Origin: Nakazawaea peltata
Lineage: Eukaryota; Ascomycota; Pichiomycetes; Alaninales; Pachysolenaceae
DNA: 64,000 nt
Assembly: GCA_001599355.1 (NCBI GenBank)
Contig: BCGQ01000007.1
Coordinates: 745,318-809,317, forward strand
Direction of reading: 5' to 3'
Part shown: positions 1 to 9,170 of the stretch, in pieces
Layout of the letters: each line of letters starts with the position of its first letter
How positions within the stretch are numbered: position 1 is the stretch's first letter
Position numbers and translations under genes: made by a program
Notes under the pieces: model-generated
Database searches by the model: none
Told to the model about the DNA's origin: nothing
What the model saw: the letters and a program-made list of their open reading frames with translations, nothing else

Positions 1-2786
1 ACGATCCCGACCTTTCTAAAGACAAGAGCGAAGGAAAAATACCCAAATATAAACGGATAGATATCACAGTTTCTCGTCAGATCAAAGTTCCAGACCCAAG
101 ACTCTCCTTCCAAAGGTATCCTGTCTTCCGTATACATCATCGAGACTCGAAGAAGACGTTATATCGAGAGCTTAAACAGAGTAAATTTATTTATGACAAG
201 AACTCGCATGGTCCTCCGCCAGAATGTGAGATTATCATCCATGGATATTCCATCAACACCTCCGAGAACTTGATCAAGAACACTATGAAAGTGTATGGTC
301 AGATTGAAGAGCTTATCAGTGTATCTGACCCTGATACTGGGGCTCCCTTGGGTATTTGTAGAATCAAGTTTGCCGGTTCTCCAGATAAGGCTTCTTTAAT
401 TGCTCGTAAGGCTATTCTGGAGACAGATAGACGTATGAAATTAAATGGAGTCGTAGTGAAGGTGGTCTTGAATGACCATAAAGATGTACTGTTAAACAGG
501 ATTATGGAGCTGAAGATTGGTCTGAAACGTAAACAGATCCAACAGAAAGCTGCCGAAATCGCTCAGGCCAAACCAATTCCAAAACCTGTTCTGCCTGTGG
601 CTCTGAAACCTAAACCTGTATCTGCTAATTTACTTGAGATAGGATCCCCAGATGTCAAAGCATTATTCAAGGAATCCACTCTGGCATCTCAACCTGGAAG
701 AACAAAGACTGTTGTCTCCAAAACAATCACCAATTATATCAGGAATATGGACACTTTCACCATTCCAAGCAATCTTAAAGCATCTATCAATGGGAAACCA
801 TTTTTATTCCTTCCTATTCTGGATGCTCCAACTAATATTAGCTGTTTAAATGAGTATTTCCACAATTACGCATACACCAGGATCTTCCGTGGAGATACTG
901 GTCATTATATAGTTTTCAAATGCTTGAAATTTGCTAACGAATGTTTCAGAGCAGAGTTTGGAAAAGAGGTAAAATTGGAAGATGGTCAAAGACGTTCGGT
1001 CTGTCGTTTAATGATGCGTCTTGTTGTTTCTCCTAAATGGGAGGATCTTTTCACCGGTTCAGAGATCATTTCTAGCTCTAGAAAATTCTTGTTAAATGAC
1101 TTTAAATCGAAGTTGGTTAAAGATGTATGGGATGATCTTAATTCTCTGGTTATTGAGATGTTGGATCCAAAGAATTTCCCAGAAGCTGCTGCTAAATTGA
1201 AGGAGGCCAATGAACGGAAGAAGAAAGAAGAACTGGCAATCAGACCATCTCAACTGGAAGGAGCCCGTGCTGTTCATGCTTTTGCTAAACCTGCAAGTAC
1301 TGATATATATTCTATTAATGGTCAAGTTAGCAAGACTGTCAAGTTACCATCGATTAAGAAAACGAGTCTTAAAAGACCAGGTGATAAGAAAACTTCTGCA
1401 AGAAGAAGGGCTCTTGATATTGTTCCTATGACTCACGCTTTGAACTACAGTAATGAAGATGATAGTAAGACTGTGACACCTGAGGAGACACCGGCTCCAA
1501 TCTCGGAATCTGAATCTGAAGATGAGGAACTGGAGGTTGAACAGAAGCCTATCAAAGTCAAGAAACCAAAGAAACAGAAGGTCAAGAGTGAAGAAGAGGA
1601 AGATGAGGAAGATGAGGAAGAAGAAGAGGAAGAAGAAGAGGAAGAAGAAGAGGAAGAAGAAGAGGAAGAAGAAGAGGAAGAAGAAGAGGAAGAAGATGTA
1701 GAAATGAAAGATCTGTCTTCTGAACCAACCTCTCCTGAAGAACATGAGTCCAAAATTGAGAGAGATGATTCTAATATTAATCCTCTCTATAGACCAAGTA
1801 CGGAACTTCCAGCACCTGTTTATCCATATTATCATGATAAACTCCAGTATTTCAACTCGATTTTCTCTATTATCAAAGACGAAGAAGATTTCAAATTACT
1901 GAAAGAGCTTTGTTCCAATATTGCTCCAACTTCAAATATCAAGAATTTACAATATTGGGCTTGGAAACAAAGACAGGATTACGAGATGGCCGAGAAATTC
2001 AAACTCATCAACGAAAGAAATGGTAATACTTTCGAGCTTGATTATGATGAACAATTGGATCAATTCTTCGAGAACTCAACTGGGTCATGGAAAAGTGAAG
2101 GGTTCCGGAAGATTCCTGACAACAAAAAAGCTGCCTATTTACCTCATAAGCGTAAGATTCATCAACCTTTGAACATTGTGAAGCATGGAGGAGAAGAGCA
2201 TGTCCAACAGCAACATACATCCAGTAGCAGCAGTAGTAATAATGCCAATAATTCTCGTGTCAATCGTGCAAATAACAGAAGATTTGCAGCAGATATCAAG
2301 TCGATTGGTACCGAGACCGATATTTTGGAATTAAACCAGTTGGCTAAACGTAAGAAGCCTGTTTCCTTCGCCAGAAGTGCTATTCATAACTGGGGATTAT
2401 ACGCTTTGGAACCAATTTCCGCTGGTGAAATGATTATCGAGTATGTTGGTGATAGAATTCGTCAACAGGTGGCAGAATTAAGAGAGAAGAAGTATTTGAA
2501 GTCAGGTATTGGATCATCTTACCTTTTCCGTGTGGATGAAAATACCGTTATCGATGCCACTAAAAAAGGTGGAATTGCTCGTTTCATCAACCATTGTTGT
2601 GATCCAAGTTGTACAGCTAAGATTATCAAAGTAGAAGGTAAGAAGAGAATTGTCATTTATGCTTTGAGGGATATTGGGTGTAATGAAGAATTGACTTATG
2701 ATTACAAATTTGAGAGGGAAACCAATAATGACGAACGTATTCCTTGTTTATGTGGGGCACTGACATGTAAGGGATTTTTGAATTAG
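1..2786 (+). CDS. SET1: Set1 histone H3-lysine-4 methyltransferase, 5' partial
   Basis: Catalytic subunit of COMPASS, which methylates histone H3 lysine 4 on active chromatin. The frame is open from base 3 without an ATG, so the true start lies before the window. Visible parts in order: an RNA-recognition-like region (about bases 250-490), a second RNA-binding region (about 760-1190), a long Glu/Asp tract (about 1590-1705), an n-SET-like region (about 2080-2170), the SET domain (about 2340-2720, with the substrate/AdoMet motif [11 protein letters not shown]) and a post-SET cysteine motif (CLCG...CKGFLN) at the very end. Order and C terminus match yeast Set1. The sixth-last residues include a CTG (2760-2762) between the last cysteines, where fungal Set1 often has Ala or Pro. 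Identification is secure; the N terminus is not seen. Confidence 0.96.
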   Translation, partial: DPDLSKDKSEGKIPKYKRIDITVSRQIKVPDPRLSFQRYPVFRIHHRDSKKTLYRELKQSKFIYDKNSHGPPPECEIIIHGYSINTSENLIKNTMKVYGQIEELISVSDPDTGAPLGICRIKFAGSPDKASLIARKAILETDRRMKLNGVVVKVVLNDHKDVLLNRIMELKIGLKRKQIQQKAAEIAQAKPIPKPVLPVALKPKPVSANLLEIGSPDVKALFKESTLASQPGRTKTVVSKTITNYIRNMDTFTIPSNLKASINGKPFLFLPILDAPTNISCLNEYFHNYAYTRIFRGDTGHYIVFKCLKFANECFRAEFGKEVKLEDGQRRSVCRLMMRLVVSPKWEDLFTGSEIISSSRKFLLNDFKSKLVKDVWDDLNSLVIEMLDPKNFPEAAAKLKEANERKKKEELAIRPSQLEGARAVHAFAKPASTDIYSINGQVSKTVKLPSIKKTSLKRPGDKKTSARRRALDIVPMTHALNYSNEDDSKTVTPEETPAPISESESEDEELEVEQKPIKVKKPKKQKVKSEEEEDEEDEEEEEEEEEEEEEEEEEEEEEEEEEEEDVEMKDLSSEPTSPEEHESKIERDDSNINPLYRPSTELPAPVYPYYHDKLQYFNSIFSIIKDEEDFKLLKELCSNIAPTSNIKNLQYWAWKQRQDYEMAEKFKLINERNGNTFELDYDEQLDQFFENSTGSWKSEGFRKIPDNKKAAYLPHKRKIHQPLNIVKHGGEEHVQQQHTSSSSSSNNANNSRVNRANNRRFAADIKSIGTETDILELNQLAKRKKPVSFARSAIHNWGLYALEPISAGEMIIEYVGDRIRQQVAELREKKYLKSGIGSSYLFRVDENTVIDATKKGGIARFINHCCDPSCTAKIIKVEGKKRIVIYALRDIGCNEELTYDYKFERETNNDERIPCLCGALTCKGFLN
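1618..1695 (+). repeat. 12-bp coding minisatellite (GAAGAAGAGGAA)
   Basis: Inside SET1, about six near-perfect copies of a 12-bp unit encode an unbroken run of glutamates. The identical nucleotide unit, not just the identical amino acid, indicates tandem slippage or unequal exchange, so the length is probably variable between strains. Confidence 0.9.
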
Positions 2787-2883
2787 TATAATTCGTGTAA
2801 TATAAGAATAGTTAATGTATTATTTGTAAGTATTGATTTTTAGTATAGCTCTATAGCTCTAATTATAGTTGTAAGTATACCTC

Positions 2884-3609
2884 TTAGAAAGGAATCTCTG
2901 TACCATCATAACTAAGGAATTTACCAGTCTCAGTCACATCATCAATAACTTTCAATTGCATTTTAGCACTTTGTTCTGAAGTGATCATAGGAGGAGCACT
3001 AGCCAAAAATGAAAAGATCAGTCTAGTCGAATCTGTCTCTACAACACCAGGATGAATGACACATACAATGGTATCAGGTTCCTCTCTAGCAATTTCCTTC
3101 AGAATGAAATTCAAGTACAGCTTGGAAGCACCATACAGAGAAGATCTGATAGGAATGGTGTCAAAAATTGTAATAGATCCAAGGACAGTAGTCGTAAAGA
3201 TCAATTTCTTAACACTTTTCCATAACTCTTCCTTCTTCTTAAGCTCTTGGTAGAACATAACAGGACCTAAACTGTTGATATTGAAATGGTCGGTGAACTC
3301 AGAAAGAGAGACCTTATCAATATCTTGATAAGCTTCAGGTCTTGAAATCCCGGCATTGAAAAGAATGACGTCAATTTTGTTCACAGTTGAAGCTAACTCT
3401 GAAACAAAGTTGGAAGTACTCTCTTGGTCACCAACTACGAGTTTGCTGATCTTAAGGTTACCTGTTTCTTTCAGCAACTCAGACAAGATTTCTGAATCTT
3501 TCTGGACTGTGGCAATAACAGTTGTATCTTTTCTAGAGGTGAGCTCTTTAATAAGAGAAAACCCAATCCCTCTGCTGGAACCGATAACTAAGTAAGTAGT
3601 GTTAGGCAT
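2884..3609 (-). CDS. Short-chain dehydrogenase/reductase, Irc24/YIR036C-like (copy A)
   Basis: A 241-residue cytosolic NAD(P)-dependent reductase of the classical SDR family. The N-terminal cofactor loop is GSSRGIG (residues about 9-15), the FNAG motif is near residue 87, and the catalytic YGASK tetrad motif is near residue 159. No signal peptide or membrane segment is visible. The closest yeast relatives by pattern are the benzil/diketone reductases Irc24 and YIR036C; the substrate cannot be told. The ATG at 3607-3609 is the first in frame. It lies in tandem with a close paralogue (4463-5212) on the same strand, so a local duplication is likely. Its 5' region carries three copies of CCCCAACAAA. 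Confidence 0.85.
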   Translation of the reverse strand: MPNTTYLVIGSSRGIGFSLIKELTSRKDTTVIATVQKDSEILSELLKETGNLKISKLVVGDQESTSNFVSELASTVNKIDVILFNAGISRPEAYQDIDKVSLSEFTDHFNINSLGPVMFYQELKKKEELWKSVKKLIFTTTVLGSITIFDTIPIRSSLYGASKLYLNFILKEIAREEPDTIVCVIHPGVVETDSTRLIFSFLASAPPMITSEQSAKMQLKVIDDVTETGKFLSYDGTEIPF

Positions 3610-4462
3610 TGTTAAATATTAATGACTTTCTCATCTTCTTCATTTGAGAGGGGAAGTCAACGTTATTTATATCATTAGAGATTCTATTATATTCCAATAT
3701 ATTCCAATGCCATGTAATTTAATCATATACTTAAAACTGATGAATTATTTTAATCCAAAAATAACCCCCCAACAAAACTGGTCCTGGTCCATACTTGGTT
3801 AGTTGGGGTTCATTTGATAATTCAACTTCTTTCGTATAATCCTCCCAAACCACCCCAACAAACTAGTCTAAATCTAAGTTTCAGTTCAGTTGGCATTCAT
3901 ATAAAGCTCAATGATATTCATCCCTCTTCTATCATCTTCCATAATCCTCCACAATAAAACCCCCAACAAAATTTCCATCTTCGCTCACCAAAAAAAGGGG
4001 GCGTTTTCGCTTAAGCAAAAAGATTAAGAAAGAGATCGATGATGACTAATGAGTAAAGCATTTGAGTGACATAGAAGAAAATCGTGTAAGTGAATGAAGG
4101 TAGTCTTCACCTTGGAGTACGCCTCAAATAGTCTGTAGCCTGGACTGAGAATCGGAGGAGGAGGGGAGTAGGAATGTATGATTATAGATGCTACCTAATT
4201 CTTATAGGGTAGGTATGCAGGACCTTAATCACCCCCTAAAACTAAACGTTTATGCAAGACTAAGGAACTAACTACAGCTAACCGGGAATATGGATGGGAC
4301 AAATTAAAAGAATTTCATTCTTATATACAGTGAGTTATCTAGGTGATAGTACAACAATATATAAATAACTTTATAACACAAATTGGCTACCATAGCCCCT
4401 CCTCACCACCCCATCCCCTTACCATAAGAATAGGTATATAATTATTTGTTGAAAATAAGAAC
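3610..4462. promoter_or_regulatory. Intergenic region, SDR copy A promoter, three CCCCAACAAA motifs
   Basis: No gene seen. The 10-mer CCCCAACAAA occurs exactly three times on the plus strand (3767-3776, 3853-3862, 3961-3970), within 360 bp upstream of SDR copy A. CCCCT (STRE-type) cores also occur near 4235 and 4395. The motif is a candidate binding site for a transcription factor; no factor is known to me for it. A related AACCCCCCAACTAG lies upstream of copy B at about 5581. Confidence 0.5.
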
Positions 4463-5212
4463 TCAGAAAGGCAGCTCGGTTCCATCATAAACGAGGAACT
4501 TACCTGTTTCAGTCAGAGCATCAATAACCTTCAATTGCAGTTTAGCACTTTCTTCTGGACTAATAATTGGCGGACCACCTTCTGGGGCTTCACTTGAACC
4601 GGATGCCAAAAATTGGAACACCAGTCTGGCCAGATCAGTGTCAACAACACCGGGATGAATAACACAGACGATAGTATCAGGTTCTTCTGTTGCAATTTCT
4701 TTCAGAATATAGTTCAAATACAGTTTGGAAGCACCGTACAGTGAAGATTTGACAGTGAGTTTATCAAATACAGTGATAGAACCAAGCATTGAGGTGACGA
4801 AGAATAACTTGTTAACAGTTTTCCATAACTCTTCCTTCTTTTTAATCGCTTGGTAAAACATCAAAGGACCCAAACTGTTGATATTGAAATGATCTGAAAA
4901 CTCAGAGAGTGGAACCTTATCAACTTCTTGGTATACTTCAGGTCTGCAAATTCCAGCATTGAAAATGATAGTATCAACCCTTTTCACAGTGGAAGCCAAT
5001 TCAGAAACAAAACTTGATGTACTATCTTGATCACCTACCAAATATTTGAGGATCTTAATGTTACCTCTTTCTTGCAGTAAATCGCTTAAGGTTGGTGAAT
5101 CATTTTTGAGAGTAGCAATAACAGTGGTATCTTTCCGGGAGGTAAGCTCCTTAACGAGAGCGAGGCCAATACCTCTGCTCGCACCAATAACTAAGTAAGT
5201 GGAATTAGACAT
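4463..5212 (-). CDS. Short-chain dehydrogenase/reductase, Irc24/YIR036C-like (copy B)
   Basis: A 249-residue SDR, clearly paralogous to the upstream gene on the same strand: the cofactor loop (GASRGIG), the FNAGIC motif and the YGASK catalytic motif are at matching positions, and most of the rest aligns without gaps. The main difference is an insertion of about eight residues (SGSSEAPEG region) near the C terminus. Cytosolic NAD(P)H-dependent carbonyl reductase is the likely role; substrate unknown. The start ATG is at 5210-5212. The tandem pair probably arose by local duplication. Confidence 0.85.
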   Translation of the reverse strand: MSNSTYLVIGASRGIGLALVKELTSRKDTTVIATLKNDSPTLSDLLQERGNIKILKYLVGDQDSTSSFVSELASTVKRVDTIIFNAGICRPEVYQEVDKVPLSEFSDHFNINSLGPLMFYQAIKKKEELWKTVNKLFFVTSMLGSITVFDKLTVKSSLYGASKLYLNYILKEIATEEPDTIVCVIHPGVVDTDLARLVFQFLASGSSEAPEGGPPIISPEESAKLQLKVIDALTETGKFLVYDGTELPF

Positions 5213-5904
5213 TGAATAAAAAGAATTTTGATTTAGATCGTTGATCGTGTTTTGGTAGATTTCAAAATCTACTTTACAAGCAGATCAATGGAGAGTATAT
5301 ATATCATTACAGAGGGAGCTACGATAGCTCTAGATATTCGGATACCAAGGAACAGAGCTTTATGTTTAATAAACACCTGATGCTTAGTAAATGCTATGTT
5401 TAATTGATAATTTAAACCGCAATATTGGTAGAATATAATACAGCAATAATTTGTCTATATTCCTAGTATAGTTACCTATCTCAAATTACAATTGGCTGAA
5501 GTACTGTTGCTTATCTTGCATGTCGTTAAGAATTGCCCCTGCGCCCTTAGTGTCCCCATCTGCACTCAAATAAACTTAATAACCCCCCAACTAGCAAGGG
5601 GGTGATATTTGTCAGAAAGAGAAAACGAGCAAACTTTAATTTAGTTTCTCTCTATGGAACTAGAAGTCACATTACAGTTAAGAAAACGAAAACGACCAGA
5701 AATGGTTCAGTATTGATCACATGAAGACATTTGCTTTGGACACGACGCCTAAAATTAAAGTCACTAGGTTTATAGGTTGCATCTACTGGTGGGGTCTTCG
5801 TTTAAAACGCCGCAGCGAACTTCTGGCAAAACTTCTCGCAAAACTATCTTAAATTGATCGTGTAGTGTGGGCATTCTATAAAAAAATTTTAAAAAAAAAA
5901 AGAA
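5213..5904. other. Intergenic region, SDR copy B promoter
   Basis: No gene is visible. It holds the promoter of SDR copy B (a TATATAT stretch lies near 5297-5303) and, at its right end, A-rich DNA (5881-5902) that reads as an oligo-T polymerase III terminator for the tRNA on the minus strand. A short inverted arrangement AACCCCCCAACTAG...AAGGGGGT occurs near 5581-5603. Confidence 0.5.
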
Positions 5905-5998
5905 CTTCCCCACCAGGAGTCGAACCTGGAATCTTCTGGTTCCAGAAGTGACTAACGCAAATCGTAGCCAGACGCCGTGACCATTGGGCCATGAGGAA
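5905..5998 (-). tRNA. tRNA-Arg(ACG) with 21-nt intron (copy 1)
   Basis: On the minus strand the sequence folds as a tRNA: acceptor TTCCTCA/TGGGGAA, D arm with GGCCCAATGGTCAC, anticodon stem TCTGG/CCAGA around loop CTACGA-A, T arm CCAGG-TTCGACT-CCTGG, and G73. The mature part resembles S. cerevisiae tRNA-Arg(ACG). A 21-nt insert sits after position 37, the canonical nuclear tRNA intron site, and contains GCGTTAG, which can pair with the anticodon loop. Genomic length is 94, mature 73 before CCA. Oligo-T follows the 3' end. An identical 94-nt copy is at 10972-11065. Confidence 0.93.
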
Positions 5999-6231
5999 CG
6001 AAGTTCATCTAACTTTTTCAATTTCTTACCCTAACAATTCAATAGTAGTGAGAGTATCACCTCCTATGAGCTGAGCAGAATAGTAACAAGACCATGCGCT
6101 CATCTCACCGAGACGCGGTTCTTGCGATGCGCGCGCGAGGCCCTGGAGCGCTGTGAAAAGTCTTTCTCCTATTTAGAGGGGCTTACCAGGGGGTAAAGAC
6201 AGAGCTGAAAAGGTCGAATGCGAAAGTGACA

Positions 6232-9105
6232 ATGATCGGGCTACGAGTACTACGAAGACCAAATCACAGATTCAAAACATTGAGCTGTTCATTGGTCTCT
6301 TGTTCAGCTTCTGTTCGGTACCGATCATCAGTACTGAAGCAAATCGAGTCTCTCTCGATAGATCAACTCCCCACGATCCAAACCACTGCAGTTGATGTCA
6401 AGAAGAGATCGAGAAAAAACAAAGATGATGAGGAAAATCAAGATCAGGCTCCTGACATAGACATAATTGAAGACAGAGGCGCAAAGAAGGCTCAATCCTC
6501 TCTTTTTAAGACAATCAGAGACCTCATGGACAGATATAAAGACTACTGTTTGTTTGTACAGGTGGGAGGGTTTTATGAGCTTTACTTTGAGTGTGCCGAA
6601 AAGTATGGCCCTATTTGTGACCTTAAAGTGGCCCAGCGGTATTATAAAACTACGGGACCAATCCCTTTTGCTGGGTTCCCATTGCATGCAATCAACAAGT
6701 ACTTGAAAATTTTAGTCAATGATCATGGGTATAGTGTTGCGATAGCAGACCAATTTGCGAGCACAGAAGAGACCGGGAAAATAGCTAGGAGAGTGGCTAG
6801 AATTGTGACACCAGGGACATTGATTGACGAGGCTTTAAGGAATTTCCAACAGAACAACTACTTATTGACGATATCGTTCCCTGATGAACCTTGTAAAAGA
6901 GTCGCTAACCCCGACGCAAAAATCGGTCTTGCTTGGACAGATATCGCTTTGGGAGAATTTCATATCCAGGAGACAACATTGCAGAATTTGATGACAGATA
7001 TTTCTCGAATTCGGCCAAGTGAGATTGTGCTCGACGAAATATTAGCTAAAGATCATCTTGATGATGGGAAATGGTATCCGGAACTAGCTGAGTTGAAGAG
7101 ATTTTATATAAAATATCAGAGTTTACCTTCTCAAGGTAGACCAATAACTAACTATTATCGTATGTTCACCGAAACCAGCTCCAGATCACTAGATATTTGT
7201 TTCAACGACATGACCCAGAAGGAATTGAGTGCTACTAATGAGATACTTTTCTATATTTCTGAGCATTTACCGGACTCTGAGCCAAACTTGGCTCTTCCCG
7301 AACGTCAGACCTCTAATAAGTTAGTCCAAATTGATTCTCGAACCCTGGATGCCTTGGAATTGCATAAAACATATAGAGACAACAAACGTGTAGGGTCCTT
7401 ACTAACGAGTATCAAATGTACGGTGACCCTGGCAGGTGCCAGACTCTTGTCAACTTGGATATCTGCCCCTTCCAATGTGGTGTCCGAGATCAAAATGAGG
7501 CAAAAGTTAGTTTCTTTATTCAAGAGAGAAGGGCTGTTAAGGGCAACTGTTATACACCAATTGAAGCTGAGTTCCGATATAAGTCGAATTGTGCAGAGAT
7601 TGTCTCTTGGGAGGGTCGACGTGCTAGATCTTTGTGCCTTATCTAAAACTCTTTATATAGTAGAAGATATCCGAGGAACATTGGAAGAAGCTTCTAAGAA
7701 AACCAAACTGGCCTCTTCTTTATTATCACCTATTATTGCTGGACTCGATCTGCCAACTTCCATTGCAAATGATATTAGGGATACAATTGACGAAGAGGCT
7801 GTAGTCAGACATGTACGTAGACAAGATTTAGAGAGAGAGAAGATGGTGCAAGGAAATGAGGAGTCTGACCTTGAAGATGACGGTCATGCTCTTGATATGG
7901 AGGGTTGGATTGTCAAGAAGGATTCCAATGAAGTATTGAGAAGATGTCATGATGAATATGAATTATTGCTTGATAAGAAGGAGGAATTCTTGGATCATGT
8001 TACAGCTCTATTCAAGGCTAAGTATGGATGTAGAAATGTAGAATTACAATTACATAAGATATATGGTTATGTTGTTTGTGTCACTGGTTCTCGAAAGGCA
8101 TTCGGAGCTATGACAGAAGATCCTCTACCTCAAGATTTCCATCAATTGCATGGCACAAAATTAACTAAACTTTACTATCACAAAGAATGGAAACTGATTG
8201 GGACAGATATTCAGTCCCATGTCGACCGCATAAGACGGGAAGAAGAGTTGATACTTGCGAAGTTGAGGAGAAGAGTCCTTGATAAGACTTTAGAAATTCG
8301 TACCGTAGCTCATTGCCTAGATTATTTAGACGTCTTATCTTCATTTGCAGTATTGGCAATTGATAATAATTTGGTAATGCCCAAAGTTACTACCGGCGTA
8401 GACTTAGATATAAAGGGTGGTAGGCATATTGTTGTTGAGAAGGGACTCAAAGAATCTTCTCAGATGTTCACACCAAACGACTGTTCATTAAATACCGTAG
8501 ATAATGAACGTCTTTGGGTTGTTTCTGGTCCTAATATGGGTGGAAAAAGTACATTCCTTCGACAAAATGCTATTATTGTGATAATGGCTCAAATTGGTTC
8601 ATTTGTGCCTGCCGACGAAGCGACAATTGGTATCGTAGATAAAGTATTTAGTAGGGTTGGCTCGGCAGATGATCTATATAGAGAACTATCCACTTTCATG
8701 GTAGAAATGGTCGAGACAGGTTTCATATTGAAAAATGCCACTAAAAAATCTCTTGCAATATTGGATGAAGTAGGAAGAGGAACAAGTGGTAAAGAAGGTT
8801 TGGCAATTGCCCATGCGACGTTGGTATATTTACTCAATTATAATAAGTGTAGGACGTTATTTGCAACACATTTCGGAACAGAATTACAAGAATTATTGAC
8901 TTCTGAACCAAATGCTGATCAAATCGGATATCGTCATACTTCTATAGAGATGATCGAAGATGGAACTGAAAGGTTCATCTTTAATCATCACTTGGAGAAG
9001 GGTGTCAGTGCCAAATCGTATGCTATCGAGGTCGCACAACTTTCTGGGTTACCCTCAGCGGCAATAGAGATTGCTAAGAAGTCTTTGAAAGTATTAGAGT
9101 CGTGA
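6232..9105 (+). CDS. MSH1: Msh1, mitochondrial MutS homologue
   Basis: DNA mismatch-binding ATPase that maintains mitochondrial DNA. About 957 residues, matching yeast Msh1 (959). An Arg-rich, acid-free N terminus (first about 30 residues) looks like a mitochondrial presequence. The mismatch-recognition motif is GGFYELY near residue 111 (the Phe and Glu that contact mispaired DNA). The core/lever domain is in the middle, and the MutS ATPase near the C terminus has Walker A GPNMGGKST (about 765), Walker B LAILDEVGRGT (about 842) and the ATHF motif after it. The first ATG of this frame is at 6232; the frame is open slightly further upstream without another ATG. It is flanked by a tRNA gene and by convergent NAF1. 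Confidence 0.96.
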   Translation: MIGLRVLRRPNHRFKTLSCSLVSCSASVRYRSSVLKQIESLSIDQLPTIQTTAVDVKKRSRKNKDDEENQDQAPDIDIIEDRGAKKAQSSLFKTIRDLMDRYKDYCLFVQVGGFYELYFECAEKYGPICDLKVAQRYYKTTGPIPFAGFPLHAINKYLKILVNDHGYSVAIADQFASTEETGKIARRVARIVTPGTLIDEALRNFQQNNYLLTISFPDEPCKRVANPDAKIGLAWTDIALGEFHIQETTLQNLMTDISRIRPSEIVLDEILAKDHLDDGKWYPELAELKRFYIKYQSLPSQGRPITNYYRMFTETSSRSLDICFNDMTQKELSATNEILFYISEHLPDSEPNLALPERQTSNKLVQIDSRTLDALELHKTYRDNKRVGSLLTSIKCTVTLAGARLLSTWISAPSNVVSEIKMRQKLVSLFKREGLLRATVIHQLKLSSDISRIVQRLSLGRVDVLDLCALSKTLYIVEDIRGTLEEASKKTKLASSLLSPIIAGLDLPTSIANDIRDTIDEEAVVRHVRRQDLEREKMVQGNEESDLEDDGHALDMEGWIVKKDSNEVLRRCHDEYELLLDKKEEFLDHVTALFKAKYGCRNVELQLHKIYGYVVCVTGSRKAFGAMTEDPLPQDFHQLHGTKLTKLYYHKEWKLIGTDIQSHVDRIRREEELILAKLRRRVLDKTLEIRTVAHCLDYLDVLSSFAVLAIDNNLVMPKVTTGVDLDIKGGRHIVVEKGLKESSQMFTPNDCSLNTVDNERLWVVSGPNMGGKSTFLRQNAIIVIMAQIGSFVPADEATIGIVDKVFSRVGSADDLYRELSTFMVEMVETGFILKNATKKSLAILDEVGRGTSGKEGLAIAHATLVYLLNYNKCRTLFATHFGTELQELLTSEPNADQIGYRHTSIEMIEDGTERFIFNHHLEKGVSAKSYAIEVAQLSGLPSAAIEIAKKSLKVLES

Positions 9106-9170
9106 GGTTATAAACTACAGAATCTCCTTGTATATAAGACAGTATAAATCTAATTGTATTCTATTGTACA

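Noticed and set aside
1344-1835. Minus-strand open frames over the SET1 acidic tract (poly-Phe/poly-Ser)
   Set aside because: These are mirror images of the GAA/GAG repeat and have no independent support.
4033-4160. Possible C/D-box snoRNA (ATGATGA at about 4038 and CTGA near 4147)
   Set aside because: The terminal stem is only about three base pairs and I could not find a convincing guide to rRNA or C'/D' boxes.
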